A DNA stretch of 64,000 nucleotides, taken from assembly GCF_003261055.1 (NCBI RefSeq), contig NZ_CP030073.1, forward strand, positions 6,820,001 through 6,884,000, given 5' to 3'. This document shows, one piece after another, positions 7,181 to 16,368 of the stretch; within the stretch, counting starts at the first letter, position 1; the number at the start of each line of letters is the position of its first letter. The stretch is from Streptomyces cadmiisoli (GTDB taxonomy: Bacteria; Actinomycetota; Actinomycetes; Streptomycetales; Streptomycetaceae). The position numbers and the translations under genes are program-made. The notes beneath the pieces were generated by a model that was given only the letters and a program-made list of their open reading frames with translations, was not told the DNA's origin and ran no database searches.

Positions 7181-8605
7181 ATGGGACGTCATGGGTGGGA
7201 TTCGGGGGCACAGCGGTGGCGGCTCACCGCGCTGCTCGGCGTGTCGGCGGCCGTCGTGGCCCTGGTGGTGACCCTGGTCAACACGCTGCCCGGCGGTGGC
7301 ACGAGCACCGAGGGCACCTCGCCGGACGGCGACCGGGTGCACGGCACGCCCGCCGTCCCCGCGGGGGAGCCGCGGCCGGACGTCGGATGGGGCTTCACCC
7401 ACACCCAGTTCAGCGCCGACGAGGGACCCGCCGGTGCCACCGCACGGGTGAGCGAGCGCCTGAGCGACGACCGCCTGCCGCAGAACCAGCACATCATGGG
7501 CTGGGGGGCGGACAACCCCGAGCCGGTCAAGGGGCGTTACGACTTCGCGGCCCTGGACCGCCGTGTCGACTTCGTCCGTGCCTCCGGCGGCACCCCCGTC
7601 ATCACCCTGTGCTGCGCCCCGGACTGGATGAAGGGCGGCGAGGCCGGCGCGGACAACACCGACTGGAGCCGGTCGGCCCTGGAGACGGCGCCCGACCCCG
7701 AGCACTTCGCGGACTTCGCCGCGCTCGCCGCGACCGTCGCCAAGCGCTATCCCGACGTGCGTCACTTCATCGTCTGGAACGAGTTCAAGGGCTTCTGGAA
7801 CGACACCGAGCACCGCTGGGACCACGAGGGCTACACCGAGCTGTACAACCTGGTGCACCGCGCGCTGAAGAAGGTCGACCCCGACATCATGGTCGGCGGC
7901 CCGTACCTGGTGATGGACAGCGTCGACCCGCGCCAGACCGAGAACGCCTCGCGCACGCTCAGGGGCCCCTGGGGCGCGTTGGACCAGCGGGTCCTGGACG
8001 CGTTCACCTACTGGAACGAGCACAAGGCGGGCGCCGACTTCGTCGTCGTGGACGGCTCCAGCTACACCAAGGACGACGATCTGCTGCCCGACGAGTTCGC
8101 CGCGACCGACAAGTTCACGGCGGTCGGCGAGTGGGTGCGCCGGCAGACCGGCGACGACCTGCCGCTGTGGTGGGCGGAGTACTACGTCGAGCCCGCCGAC
8201 GGCAACGACGACCGGCACGGCTGGTCGGAGGCCCGCCGCGGCGCCGTCCAGGCCGCCGGACTGATCGCCATGGTCAAGGGCGGCGCCACCTCCGGTTTCT
8301 ACTGGAACCCGCAGGAGGAGAAGGGCCCGGACTGTCCGGGCTGCCTGTGGACACCGACCGGCTCCGGCGACGGCGGCCGGAAACTGCCGATGTACGACCT
8401 GCTCGCCCGCTTCAGCGCCGAGTTCCCGCCCGGCACGGCGTACGAGCGGGTGTCCGTCGCCGCGGACGACGCCTCCGACCTCCGCGTCCTCGCCACCGAG
8501 CGGGCCGTGCTGGTGGTCAACACGCTCGACCGGGCGACCACGGCGAGGGTCGACGGACGGCGGCTCGACCTCCAGGCGTACGAGGTGCGGTGGCTCGACC
8601 GCTGA
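7181..8605 (+). CDS. Membrane-anchored GH39-like glycoside hydrolase
   Basis: A 474-residue (beta/alpha)8-barrel hydrolase similar to family GH39 xylosidase-type enzymes. An N-terminal membrane segment (residues about 14-35, LTALLGVSAAVVALVVTLVN) exposes the rest outside the cell. Candidate catalytic residues are Glu201 in IVWNEFKGFW (acid/base) and Glu333 in LWWAEYYVE (nucleophile), both at strand ends as expected for clan GH-A. A CPGC pair near residue 384 may form a disulfide or bind metal. It converges (10-bp gap) on the surface-polysaccharide operon, so it may trim or degrade that polymer; this is inference from position. Confidence 0.8.
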   Translation: MGRHGWDSGAQRWRLTALLGVSAAVVALVVTLVNTLPGGGTSTEGTSPDGDRVHGTPAVPAGEPRPDVGWGFTHTQFSADEGPAGATARVSERLSDDRLPQNQHIMGWGADNPEPVKGRYDFAALDRRVDFVRASGGTPVITLCCAPDWMKGGEAGADNTDWSRSALETAPDPEHFADFAALAATVAKRYPDVRHFIVWNEFKGFWNDTEHRWDHEGYTELYNLVHRALKKVDPDIMVGGPYLVMDSVDPRQTENASRTLRGPWGALDQRVLDAFTYWNEHKAGADFVVVDGSSYTKDDDLLPDEFAATDKFTAVGEWVRRQTGDDLPLWWAEYYVEPADGNDDRHGWSEARRGAVQAAGLIAMVKGGATSGFYWNPQEEKGPDCPGCLWTPTGSGDGGRKLPMYDLLARFSAEFPPGTAYERVSVAADDASDLRVLATERAVLVVNTLDRATTARVDGRRLDLQAYEVRWLDR

Positions 8606-8615
8606 GCCACCGCCC

Positions 8616-11600
8616 TCACTTCATCGTCAGGAACCGCTGCACCAGTGACGCGAGCAGCACCGCCAGCAGCGGCAACGAGAACCAGAAGCTGCTCTGGAGC
8701 CACCGCAGCCGCCGCACGCCCGGCCGCATCGCCACCCGGACCACCTCCCGCGACGTCAGCAGCACGATCAGCGCCAGCGCCGCGAGCGCCCCGACCACCG
8801 ACCAGGGCGTCCAGGTCACCAGCGGTCCGGGCGGCCCCGGGTGCGCCTTCGGCACGGCGCCCTCGGGCTGCCGGGCCTGGGTGTAGAGGGTCACGTCCTC
8901 GTTGACGTACACCTTCCGCAACTCGGGCCGCCGGTCCAGGTTCTGGATCAGCCGGGGCTCCCAGGTCGCCGAGTAGCCCACGTCCATGCGCAGGAAGGTG
9001 ACCTGACTGCGGTTGATCATCAGATACGAGTTCGGACCCGCGTCCTTCAACGCCTTGACCAGCCCCGACACCAGCACCGGGTCGGTCGGCGCCTGCGTCG
9101 GCACGTACTGCACCCGCTCCATGTCCCGGGCACCCCACGGCATCGCCGGTGTCACGGTCTCCAGCGGGTCGTCGCTGAGCCACAGCAGCCGGACGCTCGG
9201 TTCGTCATGGGCGTACACGTACTCCATCGCGGCGACCTCGCCGGGGCGCACCCGCTCGAAGGTCTCGTTGCCCCAGCGGGCCACCAGGAACCCGCCCATG
9301 AGCACCAGCCCGGCCATCAGCGCGGCCAGCGGGGCCAGACTCAGCCGGTCCTTGTCGCGCTCCTCGGCGGTGACGCCGGTCCGCGGGAACAGTGCCAGCG
9401 CCGCCAGCAGGGCCGCGCCGGGCAGCGCGAACATGAAGACCCGCAGCGCCATCTCGCCGCCGTAGGACTGCATGCCGAAGCCCAGGAACGGCACGAAGGC
9501 CAGGACCAGCAGCGAACGCTCCCGGTACTTGTGGTCGCGCCGCCGCCACCAGCCCCAGCAGGCGAACGCCATCACTCCGCCGGCCAGCGCCACGCGCGCG
9601 TACAGCACGAGCTGGTGGGCGGAGTTGCCGCCCTCGATCCGGCCGGACACCGACGACGACACGTTGCCGCCGACGCCGCCGACGCCGCCGAACAGCTCGT
9701 CGAAGTGCCCCGACCAGTACGGCTCGGCCATGAAGCCGATCCAGGTCGCCACCATCACACCGAACAGGATTGGCAGACCGCGCAGTTCGGACTTGCCGAT
9801 CAGCACGAGGACGGTCAGCACGCCCAGCATCACGAACGGGGTGAGCTGGTGGGCCGGGACGGTCGCCGCGAACAGGCCGATCACCACCAGCAGCAGCACC
9901 GTGCGCTGCCGCCGGTTCGCCGGTTCCACCTCCGCCTCACCGGGCCGCGCCTTGCTCCAGATCACCCGAGGGGCACGGAACCAGACGAGCAGCATCGCCG
10001 CGAAGACGAGGTAGAGCAGATAGGTGAAGCCCTGCGGGGAGAAGTAGTCCTGACCGACCCAGCCGCTCAGCACGAAGATCCACACGCCGGTCCACTTGGC
10101 GCGCCAGCTCGCCCGCAGCGAACGGGTGAGCAGGAACATCGGCGCCAGGTACAGCAGTTGCACGGTCAGCGGCCACCACCGGATGACCTCGGTGAGGTCG
10201 CCGATCCCGCAGGCCTGCGCGACGAACGCGGCCGCCGCGAAGAAGCCCGGCCAGCTCCAGCGCGCGTCGAGGTCGGGCACGGCGGTGCCGGTCCGCTCGA
10301 TGTGGTCGAGGAACCCGAGGTGCTGCCAGGCCGTCGCGAACCGCGGCTCGGCCTCGATCACCGCGGGCAGCGCGTGCAGCGACACGACGGTCGCCAGCAG
10401 GGTGACCAGCAGCAGCGCCCGGTGCTCCCGGCCCAGCCAGAGCAGCGACCCGAACACCACGACCAGCAGCGCCGCCCCGATCAGCGTCGGCGCCGGCAGC
10501 ACGGAGACCAGACCCAGCCCGCCCATGCGGTCGAGGTCGGCCTCGCCGAGCCGGGACGCGGGCACCCAGTACAGCAGCAGCGCGGCGACGAGCAGACAGC
10601 CGAGGATCACACCGAGCCGGGTGGGAGCCATGCGCCGGTGCCACGGGACCGAGGACCGCGGAGGCGGCAGCTCCGTCTCCGCGAGAGCCACGGACACGGG
10701 CACCGGCTCGGGCCGGGGCTCCGGTTCCGCCGCCGCCTCGTCGGCCTCGGTGTCCCGCTCGAACGGCGCGTCCACCTCCGACTCCGGGACCACCGGCACA
10801 CCCGTGGGCGGAGTGCCCGGCCCCGGCCGCACATCGGGCCGGCGTTCCAGGTGGTCGAGGTCGACATGGATGCCGAGGCCGAGGGTGTCGCTGTCGAGCG
10901 CCCAGGCCGGCCCGCGCTTGCGGGCCGGCCCGGACGCCACCGGGACCTCACGCGCCCCCAGGTCGGCGAGGTCCCCGTCCGGTGCCGCGCCCGCGTCCGC
11001 GGGGTCGGAGGGCGCGGCCTTGACGGTCCGGTACAGCTTGGGCGCGGCGACCGCCACGATCACCGCGAGACTGGCGATCTCCGCGACGCCCGCACCGGTC
11101 AGCCCCATACGGGGGAGCAGCACCAGCGTCAGTCCGAGCACCAGCGCGCACAGCAGGCCCTGCAGCCAGGCGAGTCCGGCGGTGCGGCTCTGGGCGCGCA
11201 GCACCGCGAAGTACGTCTCCATCACGACCCGCAGCACCGCGCCCACCGCGAACCAGCGCAGCAGCGGCGTCGCCGCGTCGGCGTAGCCCGAGCCGAACAC
11301 ACCGAGGATCCACGGCGCGCCGAAGAACAGCACGGCGGCGACCGGCAGCATGATCCGGGCCATCCGCCGCAGCGCCGCGCGGGTGTTGGCGGCGAGCCGG
11401 CCCGGGTCGTGCGAGCCCTCCACGGTCAGCGACGCGCCCATGTTGATCGCGAGCAGGTTGACGGTGCCGCCGATGGTGGTGGCGATGTAGAAGTACGCGT
11501 TGTTCTCGGAGCTGACCTGCGCCGCCACGATGACCGGCACGAGATACACCACGGCCAGCGAGAACAGCGACCCCGTGTAGTCGCCCGCCAGGAACCTGCC

Positions 11601-12353
11601 GACCTCCCTGAGCGTCGGCGGCGCGGACTGTCCCTCGGTCGTCTTCACGTGCCGGGGCACCAGCCGCCGGAACACCAGCCAGCCCAGCGGCAGTACGGAG
11701 GTGGCGATGGCCGCCACCCAGGACACGAAGACACCGGTCACCGGGACGGCCACCGCCAGCGCGATCAGCAGCCCCAGTTTCACCGCGGAGAACACCGTGT
11801 TGCCGACCGGTACCCACAGCGCGCTGCGCAGCCCGGTCAGCACTCCGTCCTGGAGCGTGAGCAGGTTCCAGGCCACGACGGCCACCACGAAACCGGCCGC
11901 GGTCAGCGGCCCGTGCAGGAAGCGGTACGACGGCCCCCAGGCGTCCAGGGTCAGCAGGAAGACCCCGGCCGCGAGCGCCACCACCAGCGAACTGCCCGCG
12001 TAGGTGCGGAAGATGAGCCGACCCGTGGTACGGCCGGCGACCGGTATGAACCGGGCCAGCGCACCGGTGAGCGTCACCGCGGTGAGCCCCGCCAGCAGCT
12101 TCATCGCGGCGATCGCGGCCGAACCCTGGCCGACCGACGACTCGGAGTAGTACCGGGCCGCCGCCAGCCAGAAACCGAGGCCCAAAAGGGCGGAGATGCC
12201 GGTGTTGAGCATCAGCGCGTACGCGTTGCGGAACAGTTGACTGCCGCCCGGCGACCGGCCGAGTCCGGGCAGACGGAGCCGGCGCCGGGGCTGCTCCGCA
12301 TCCCGGGTCCCGGTCGGTTCGGCGGCCTGGGTCGTGGTCGTCGTGTCAGACAC
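8616..12353 (-). CDS. Wzx-like flippase fused to a large polytopic membrane domain
   Basis: A 1245-residue membrane protein in two parts. Residues about 40-445 look like a polysaccharide flippase of the MATE/Wzx (MVF) class: around 12-14 helices, starting NAYALMLNTGISALLGLGFW, with LTGAGVAEIASLAVIV near the end. Residues about 446-575 form a cytoplasmic linker rich in Pro, Glu and Asp. Residues about 575-1245 hold ten or more further helices with loop motifs such as YFSPQGFTYLLYL and a soluble segment before the last two helices. This resembles GT-C type glycosyltransferases or polymerases, but I cannot name the family. The gene overlaps the deacetylase by 8 bases and is last in the operon. 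Confidence 0.75.
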   Translation of the reverse strand: MSDTTTTTQAAEPTGTRDAEQPRRRLRLPGLGRSPGGSQLFRNAYALMLNTGISALLGLGFWLAAARYYSESSVGQGSAAIAAMKLLAGLTAVTLTGALARFIPVAGRTTGRLIFRTYAGSSLVVALAAGVFLLTLDAWGPSYRFLHGPLTAAGFVVAVVAWNLLTLQDGVLTGLRSALWVPVGNTVFSAVKLGLLIALAVAVPVTGVFVSWVAAIATSVLPLGWLVFRRLVPRHVKTTEGQSAPPTLREVGRFLAGDYTGSLFSLAVVYLVPVIVAAQVSSENNAYFYIATTIGGTVNLLAINMGASLTVEGSHDPGRLAANTRAALRRMARIMLPVAAVLFFGAPWILGVFGSGYADAATPLLRWFAVGAVLRVVMETYFAVLRAQSRTAGLAWLQGLLCALVLGLTLVLLPRMGLTGAGVAEIASLAVIVAVAAPKLYRTVKAAPSDPADAGAAPDGDLADLGAREVPVASGPARKRGPAWALDSDTLGLGIHVDLDHLERRPDVRPGPGTPPTGVPVVPESEVDAPFERDTEADEAAAEPEPRPEPVPVSVALAETELPPPRSSVPWHRRMAPTRLGVILGCLLVAALLLYWVPASRLGEADLDRMGGLGLVSVLPAPTLIGAALLVVVFGSLLWLGREHRALLLVTLLATVVSLHALPAVIEAEPRFATAWQHLGFLDHIERTGTAVPDLDARWSWPGFFAAAAFVAQACGIGDLTEVIRWWPLTVQLLYLAPMFLLTRSLRASWRAKWTGVWIFVLSGWVGQDYFSPQGFTYLLYLVFAAMLLVWFRAPRVIWSKARPGEAEVEPANRRQRTVLLLVVIGLFAATVPAHQLTPFVMLGVLTVLVLIGKSELRGLPILFGVMVATWIGFMAEPYWSGHFDELFGGVGGVGGNVSSSVSGRIEGGNSAHQLVLYARVALAGGVMAFACWGWWRRRDHKYRERSLLVLAFVPFLGFGMQSYGGEMALRVFMFALPGAALLAALALFPRTGVTAEERDKDRLSLAPLAALMAGLVLMGGFLVARWGNETFERVRPGEVAAMEYVYAHDEPSVRLLWLSDDPLETVTPAMPWGARDMERVQYVPTQAPTDPVLVSGLVKALKDAGPNSYLMINRSQVTFLRMDVGYSATWEPRLIQNLDRRPELRKVYVNEDVTLYTQARQPEGAVPKAHPGPPGPLVTWTPWSVVGALAALALIVLLTSREVVRVAMRPGVRRLRWLQSSFWFSLPLLAVLLASLVQRFLTMK

Positions 12354-13146
12354 GGGTTCGGCCGGCCTTCCGGCGGACCTGTCGTGCTCTGCGGACCATC
12401 GCGTATCCCTTGGTCAGGACGCGGTCGCCGGCGAAGGTGCGGGTGATCGCGCGGCCCCGGACGAGCCGCTCGAACTCCTCCGCACCGGTGCTGCGGCGCA
12501 CCGTGACACGACGCAGCGCGTACGGCCCCTGGTGCCGGCCGGCCAGGTCGTTGCCCACGGCGAGTGCCTGGGCGTACCCGGTGGCGCGCACCTCCTGCCG
12601 TACCCGCCGGCTGGAGTAGCCGTACGGGTAGGCGAACGACGTGGGGGGAGCGCCGAGTTCATCGGTGACGATGTCCCGGCAGCGGGTCAGCTCGTGGCGC
12701 AGCGCGTCGTCGTCGAGCTGGTCCAGCTGCGGGTGGCTGTGGCTGTGGCCGCCGATCTCCACACCGGCGCCGGCCAGCTCCCGCACCTGGTCCCAGTCGA
12801 GCATCCGGTCCAGGCCGCCCCCGGTGTCGTACGCGCCCCGCAGCCAGCCGGTGGAGACGAACAGGGTGGCCGGGAAGCCGTGCTTGGCGAGCACCGGCAG
12901 GGCGTGGCGGTGCACGCCCTCGTAGCCGTCGTCGAAGGTGACCAGCACCGGGTGCAGCGGCAGCGGGCGGCCGGTGCGCCAGCGCGCCGCCAGATCGGCC
13001 GTGGTGACCGGGGTGAGACCCAGGTCCGCCACGACGTCCATCTGCCGCGCGAACGCGTCGGGCGTGACCGACAGGGCGCGGGTGGCGTCGTTCGGGTCCA
13101 CCGCGACCGCGTGGTACATGAGGATCGGCACACGCGCCTCGCTCAT
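12346..13146 (-). CDS. Polysaccharide deacetylase (NodB homology, CE4)
   Basis: A 266-residue carbohydrate esterase family 4 enzyme that removes N- or O-acetyl groups from a polysaccharide. The NodB motifs are visible: VLVTFDDGYEGVHRHALPVL (motif 1, catalytic Asp and metal Asp), GGHSHSHPQLDQL (motif 2, metal His pair) and FAYPYGYSSRRV (motif 3). ILMYHAV near the N-terminus is typical of the PgaB/IcaB-like subgroup. No signal peptide is seen. The start overlaps the glycosyltransferase stop as ATGA. Its position in the flippase/glycosyltransferase operon points to modification of the same surface glycan. Confidence 0.85.
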   Translation of the reverse strand: MSEARVPILMYHAVAVDPNDATRALSVTPDAFARQMDVVADLGLTPVTTADLAARWRTGRPLPLHPVLVTFDDGYEGVHRHALPVLAKHGFPATLFVSTGWLRGAYDTGGGLDRMLDWDQVRELAGAGVEIGGHSHSHPQLDQLDDDALRHELTRCRDIVTDELGAPPTSFAYPYGYSSRRVRQEVRATGYAQALAVGNDLAGRHQGPYALRRVTVRRSTGAEEFERLVRGRAITRTFAGDRVLTKGYAMVRRARQVRRKAGRTRV

Positions 13147-14129
13147 CTCACGCCCCCCTCGATCGGCTCCACGGAGAACGTGGTGCCGCCCCTGCGCGCC
13201 CGGACACTCCCCACGACGTACCCACCGGCCGCCGCGAACACGCCCGCGACGATCGCCCCGGCCCGGCCCGCACCGCCCGGGCGGGCCAGCAGCGCGTCGC
13301 GCATCCCGCGGGCCACCCCGGCGGGCAGCACCCGGGTCGTGTACCGGCGTTCGGACTCCAGCCCCTTGTCCGCCCCGACGCTCCGGGCCACCAGCGCCTT
13401 CGACAGGCCCTCGGCGTAGGTGCGGGTGCGGAAGTAGCCGAAGTGCTCACGTGCCTCGGGCACCCGGTGGTGGATCACCGCGCGGTCGTCGATCAGCAGG
13501 ATGGCCTCGGGCACGGCCCGGCTGAGGCGGATGCACAGCTCCGTCTCCTCGCAGCCCAGCGGCCGCTTGTCGCCGTCGCGTCCGATGCCGGTGGCGAAAC
13601 CCCCCGCGGCGTCGAACGCGCCGCGGCGGAAGGAGGCGTTGCCGCCGAGGACGTTGCGCACCCGGACCCGCCCCTGCGGCAGGCCCCGGTAGGTGCAGCC
13701 GACCACCCAGTCGAACTCCTCCGGGAACCAGTCCGGGCGGCGGCCCGAGGCCCAGACCGGCTCCGTACGGCCGCCGACCGCCATGACCCGGGGGTCCGCG
13801 TAGCCCTCGGCGAAGTGGCGCAGCCAGTCGCGTTCGGCCACGGCGTCGTCGTCGAGGAACGCGATCACGTCGCCGTGGGAGGCGGCGATGCCGGTGTTGC
13901 GGCCGGCGGACAGTCCGCGGGGGCCCGCGTTGGCGAGCACCCGGACGTCCTCGGCCTCCTTGTACTCCTTGCCCAGCCGGTCCAGGAGCGCCTGGTTGTG
14001 GTCGACGACCAGGAGCGTCTCCAGCGCCGGACGGGACTGCGCCCGCACCGAGGCGACCGCCGCGAGGATGTCCTCCCAGCGGTCCTCGGTGTAGACGCAG
14101 ATCACGACGGAGATGTCGGGACCGCTCAA
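13143..14129 (-). CDS. Family 2 glycosyltransferase
   Basis: A 328-residue GT-A fold glycosyltransferase. ISVVICVYTEDRW opens the Rossmann-like core. LLVVDHNQ and NAGPRGLSAGRNTGI bind the nucleotide sugar. FLDDDAVAE contains the metal-binding D-x-D, and GGNASFRR and GCEETELCIRL (with the ED-like acidic catalytic site) come later. One or two weak hydrophobic helices near the C-terminus may associate with the membrane. The TTG start is inferred: it overlaps the previous stop as TTGA and has GGGAGAGG 5 bases upstream. It ends in ATGA with the deacetylase gene. Donor and acceptor are unknown. Confidence 0.82.
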   Translation of the reverse strand: MSGPDISVVICVYTEDRWEDILAAVASVRAQSRPALETLLVVDHNQALLDRLGKEYKEAEDVRVLANAGPRGLSAGRNTGIAASHGDVIAFLDDDAVAERDWLRHFAEGYADPRVMAVGGRTEPVWASGRRPDWFPEEFDWVVGCTYRGLPQGRVRVRNVLGGNASFRRGAFDAAGGFATGIGRDGDKRPLGCEETELCIRLSRAVPEAILLIDDRAVIHHRVPEAREHFGYFRTRTYAEGLSKALVARSVGADKGLESERRYTTRVLPAGVARGMRDALLARPGGAGRAGAIVAGVFAAAGGYVVGSVRARRGGTTFSVEPIEGGVR

Positions 14130-14947
14130 GACACCTCTCCCCGGACCGAGTCGAGCATCGGTGAGGGGTGCGAACGGCGACGCAGCGCACGCCGGTTGGA
14201 GCGCTCCCGCAGGATCACCCGCAGCACCCGCAGACCGTCGCGCACGGCACGCAGATTGCTGGTGCCGTGGATGCGGAGGTACTCGTGGCTCGGTATCTCC
14301 TGCACCTTCAGTCCCGCCTTGACCACCCGGATGTTCATCAGGGTCTCGACCTCGAACCCGGTGCAGTCGAGTTCGATCTTGTCCAGGCAGTGCCGCCAGA
14401 ACGCGTTGTATCCGTAGCACAGGTCGGTGTAGCGGGCGCCGAACTTGCGGTTGACGACGGCGCACAGGGCGCGGTTGCCGAGCTTGCGGATGAAGGTCAT
14501 GTCGTCGGTGCCGCCGCCGTTGGCGAAGCGCGACCCCTTGGCGAAGTCAGCGCCGGAGACGAGGGCGGAGACGTACGACACGATCTCGTTGCCGTCGGCC
14601 GAACCGTCCGCGTCGACCATCACGATGATGTCGCCGGAGCAGGCCTCGAAGCCGGTGATCAGCGCGTCGCCCTTGCCCTTGCCGCGCTGGGCGACGACCT
14701 TCACCCCCGGCCACAGATCGCGGGCGACGTCGACGGTGTCGTCGGTGGAGTTGCCGTCGACGAGGACCACTTCGTGGATCCAGTCCGGCAGCGTCTTGAA
14801 GACGTACGGGAGATTCTCCGCCTCGTTCATGGCGGGAATCACCACACTCACCGGCGGCGTGATGGCCAGGTGAGAGGAGATCGGCCGGTACGCGCCGGCG
14901 GTGGTCGGATCGTGGCTCGTGGTTGCCGAGCCCAGGATGGAGCTCAT
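14126..14947 (-). CDS. Family 2 glycosyltransferase (dolichyl-phosphate mannosyltransferase-like)
   Basis: A 273-residue GT2 enzyme similar to polyprenyl-phosphate sugar synthases. VSVVIPAMNEAENLPYV starts the catalytic domain, EVVLVDGNSTDDT follows, and IIVMVDADGSADGNEI holds the D-x-D metal site. RYTDLCYGYNAFWR and a GTSNLR motif near the end fit undecaprenyl-phosphate glycosyltransferases. It has no C-terminal membrane helices. The ATG was chosen for its fit with the family and a GAGGGA ribosome site. It is first in a tight four-gene unit (TTGA, ATGA and 8-base overlaps). It probably makes a lipid-linked sugar for the cluster. Confidence 0.82.
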   Translation of the reverse strand: MSSILGSATTSHDPTTAGAYRPISSHLAITPPVSVVIPAMNEAENLPYVFKTLPDWIHEVVLVDGNSTDDTVDVARDLWPGVKVVAQRGKGKGDALITGFEACSGDIIVMVDADGSADGNEIVSYVSALVSGADFAKGSRFANGGGTDDMTFIRKLGNRALCAVVNRKFGARYTDLCYGYNAFWRHCLDKIELDCTGFEVETLMNIRVVKAGLKVQEIPSHEYLRIHGTSNLRAVRDGLRVLRVILRERSNRRALRRRSHPSPMLDSVRGEVS

Positions 14948-15269
14948 GAGTCTGGTCCCTCTCGTCCGGTGGACCGCCCACCCCCGGGCGGCCCGGCTCT
15001 GTGTCCGGTTCGAAAGGGGGGTTGTCAATGGCATGGCTCACCGGCCCCGGAAAACGGCGACCGGTTGCGCGGCACGTCCCGGTCACCCGCAGGTCACCGA
15101 GCACGGCACCCCCCTACCGCGCCCCGCTTCGGCACTTTCGCGGCCCCTGAGCCCTCCCCTGGTGCCGCTGTGGTGATGGTCCGATGCGGGTGAGATGTAC
15201 GACGGTATTGACGAATCACTCCTTATGGCAAGACCTGGAACCTGCCCCACGTTTTTGTTGGTTTGGCCG
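14948..15269. other. Upstream region of the glycosyltransferase operon
   Basis: This 322-bp gap separates the FemAB-like gene from the glycosyltransferase operon. It should hold the operon promoter, but I see no convincing -35/-10 pair on the minus strand. The stretch 15190-15280 is markedly AT-richer than its surroundings. Confidence 0.4.
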
Positions 15270-16367
15270 TTACCTACGACCTGACCGGATCTTGCCCATT
15301 TGCTTCAGTAGTCTGTCGGCGGGTCCGAACAGTTCCGGACGTGCCACCACGACATTGCGCAGCGCCCTGACGGGGGCGCGGCGCGCCCGGTGCCCGAACG
15401 CCACCGGGTGACGGCGTGTCACCCATCCCTCCGACACCCGGATCTCACGGGTCTTGAGGGAGTCCTTGTATTCCTTCTGGCCCCGGCCCAGATCCAGATA
15501 CGCGATGCCGTCGGCGGCGGCCGCCTCGGCCATCCGCAGATGCAGGACGAGTCCCGGGGAGTACTTCGAGAACGCCGGGTCGTACGCCGGGAACCAGCAG
15601 GCGAGCACCCGTTCGGTGCGCAGTCCGAAGTGGGCGGCGACCGGTTTGCCGCCGGCGTAGAGCACGGACAGGATCCCGGCGAACGGCTCGGAGCGGGTGT
15701 GGAACAACTGCTGCACCAGCCGGGTGATCCAGTCGTGCGCGAAGCGGTCGCTGCGCCCGGTCCTGCGGTACTGGGCGGACTTCCAGTCCATCAGCGTGCG
15801 CAGGGCGGCGGGGTCGCGCTCGTCGTGCACGTACACCACGTCGCCGGTGTCACGGCCGAGTTTGCGCCCCTTGGCGAGCGTCGTACGGGTGAATTTCGGC
15901 GATCGCTCGCGCAGCGAGCCGAGATAGGCCTCGTAGCCCTGGTCGACGTCCATCACCGGGGACGGGAAGGTGTCCGAGGCCCCCTCCTCGAAGGGGAGTT
16001 GGCCCTCCACCAGGTGGTCGAACTCCCACACCGCGAGCCCGCAGGCCCGCAGCAGCTCGCGCGCGTCCCAGGTGAACCCGGGGCGGTGCACCACGCCCTG
16101 TGCGTCGGAGACGCCGAGGCCGACGGCCCGGCCGACACCGCTCGTCGTCTTCTGGAAGGCGAAGAAGGCGGCGGGTTCGCCGCCCTCGCGGACCACCGCG
16201 ATGCGCACACCGCGTCTGCACCGGCCCACCGCGAGCGCGAACTCGGGGGACAGGAAGGGATTCGCCAGTTCGGGCACACCGTGCAGATGCGCCTTGGCCT
16301 GCATGGCCGTCCAGGCCGCCCGGTCGGCGGCGGTCAGTTCGCCGGGGCGGTACACACTGATGTCCAC
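15270..16367 (-). CDS. FemAB/BioF2-like GNAT-fold acyl- or aminoacyltransferase
   Basis: A 365-residue protein with the double GNAT arrangement of the FemAB-like (Acetyltransf_6) family. Such proteins transfer acyl or amino-acid groups and often sit in exopolysaccharide clusters (PEP-CTERM/XrtA-type systems have a relative). Visible blocks are VREGGEPAAFFAFQ (first core), RERSPKFTRTTLAKGRKLGR, SVLYAGGKPVAAHFGLR, CWFPAYDPAFSKYSPGLVLHL and YLDLGRGQKEYKDSLKTREI. The last two form the highly conserved second-domain core. No signal or membrane segment is present. It starts 1 base after the stop of the preceding membrane protein gene, so the two form an operon. It probably decorates the polymer made by the downstream genes. 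Confidence 0.8.
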   Translation of the reverse strand: MDISVYRPGELTAADRAAWTAMQAKAHLHGVPELANPFLSPEFALAVGRCRRGVRIAVVREGGEPAAFFAFQKTTSGVGRAVGLGVSDAQGVVHRPGFTWDARELLRACGLAVWEFDHLVEGQLPFEEGASDTFPSPVMDVDQGYEAYLGSLRERSPKFTRTTLAKGRKLGRDTGDVVYVHDERDPAALRTLMDWKSAQYRRTGRSDRFAHDWITRLVQQLFHTRSEPFAGILSVLYAGGKPVAAHFGLRTERVLACWFPAYDPAFSKYSPGLVLHLRMAEAAAADGIAYLDLGRGQKEYKDSLKTREIRVSEGWVTRRHPVAFGHRARRAPVRALRNVVVARPELFGPADRLLKQMGKIRSGRR

Positions 16368-16368
16368 G

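Noticed and set aside
8841..12446. 1201-residue open frame on the + strand opposite the flippase fusion
   Set aside because: It is rich in Arg, His, Gln and Gly with no domain or membrane pattern. It is the usual antisense open frame of a GC-rich gene, and the minus strand gives a convincing membrane protein.
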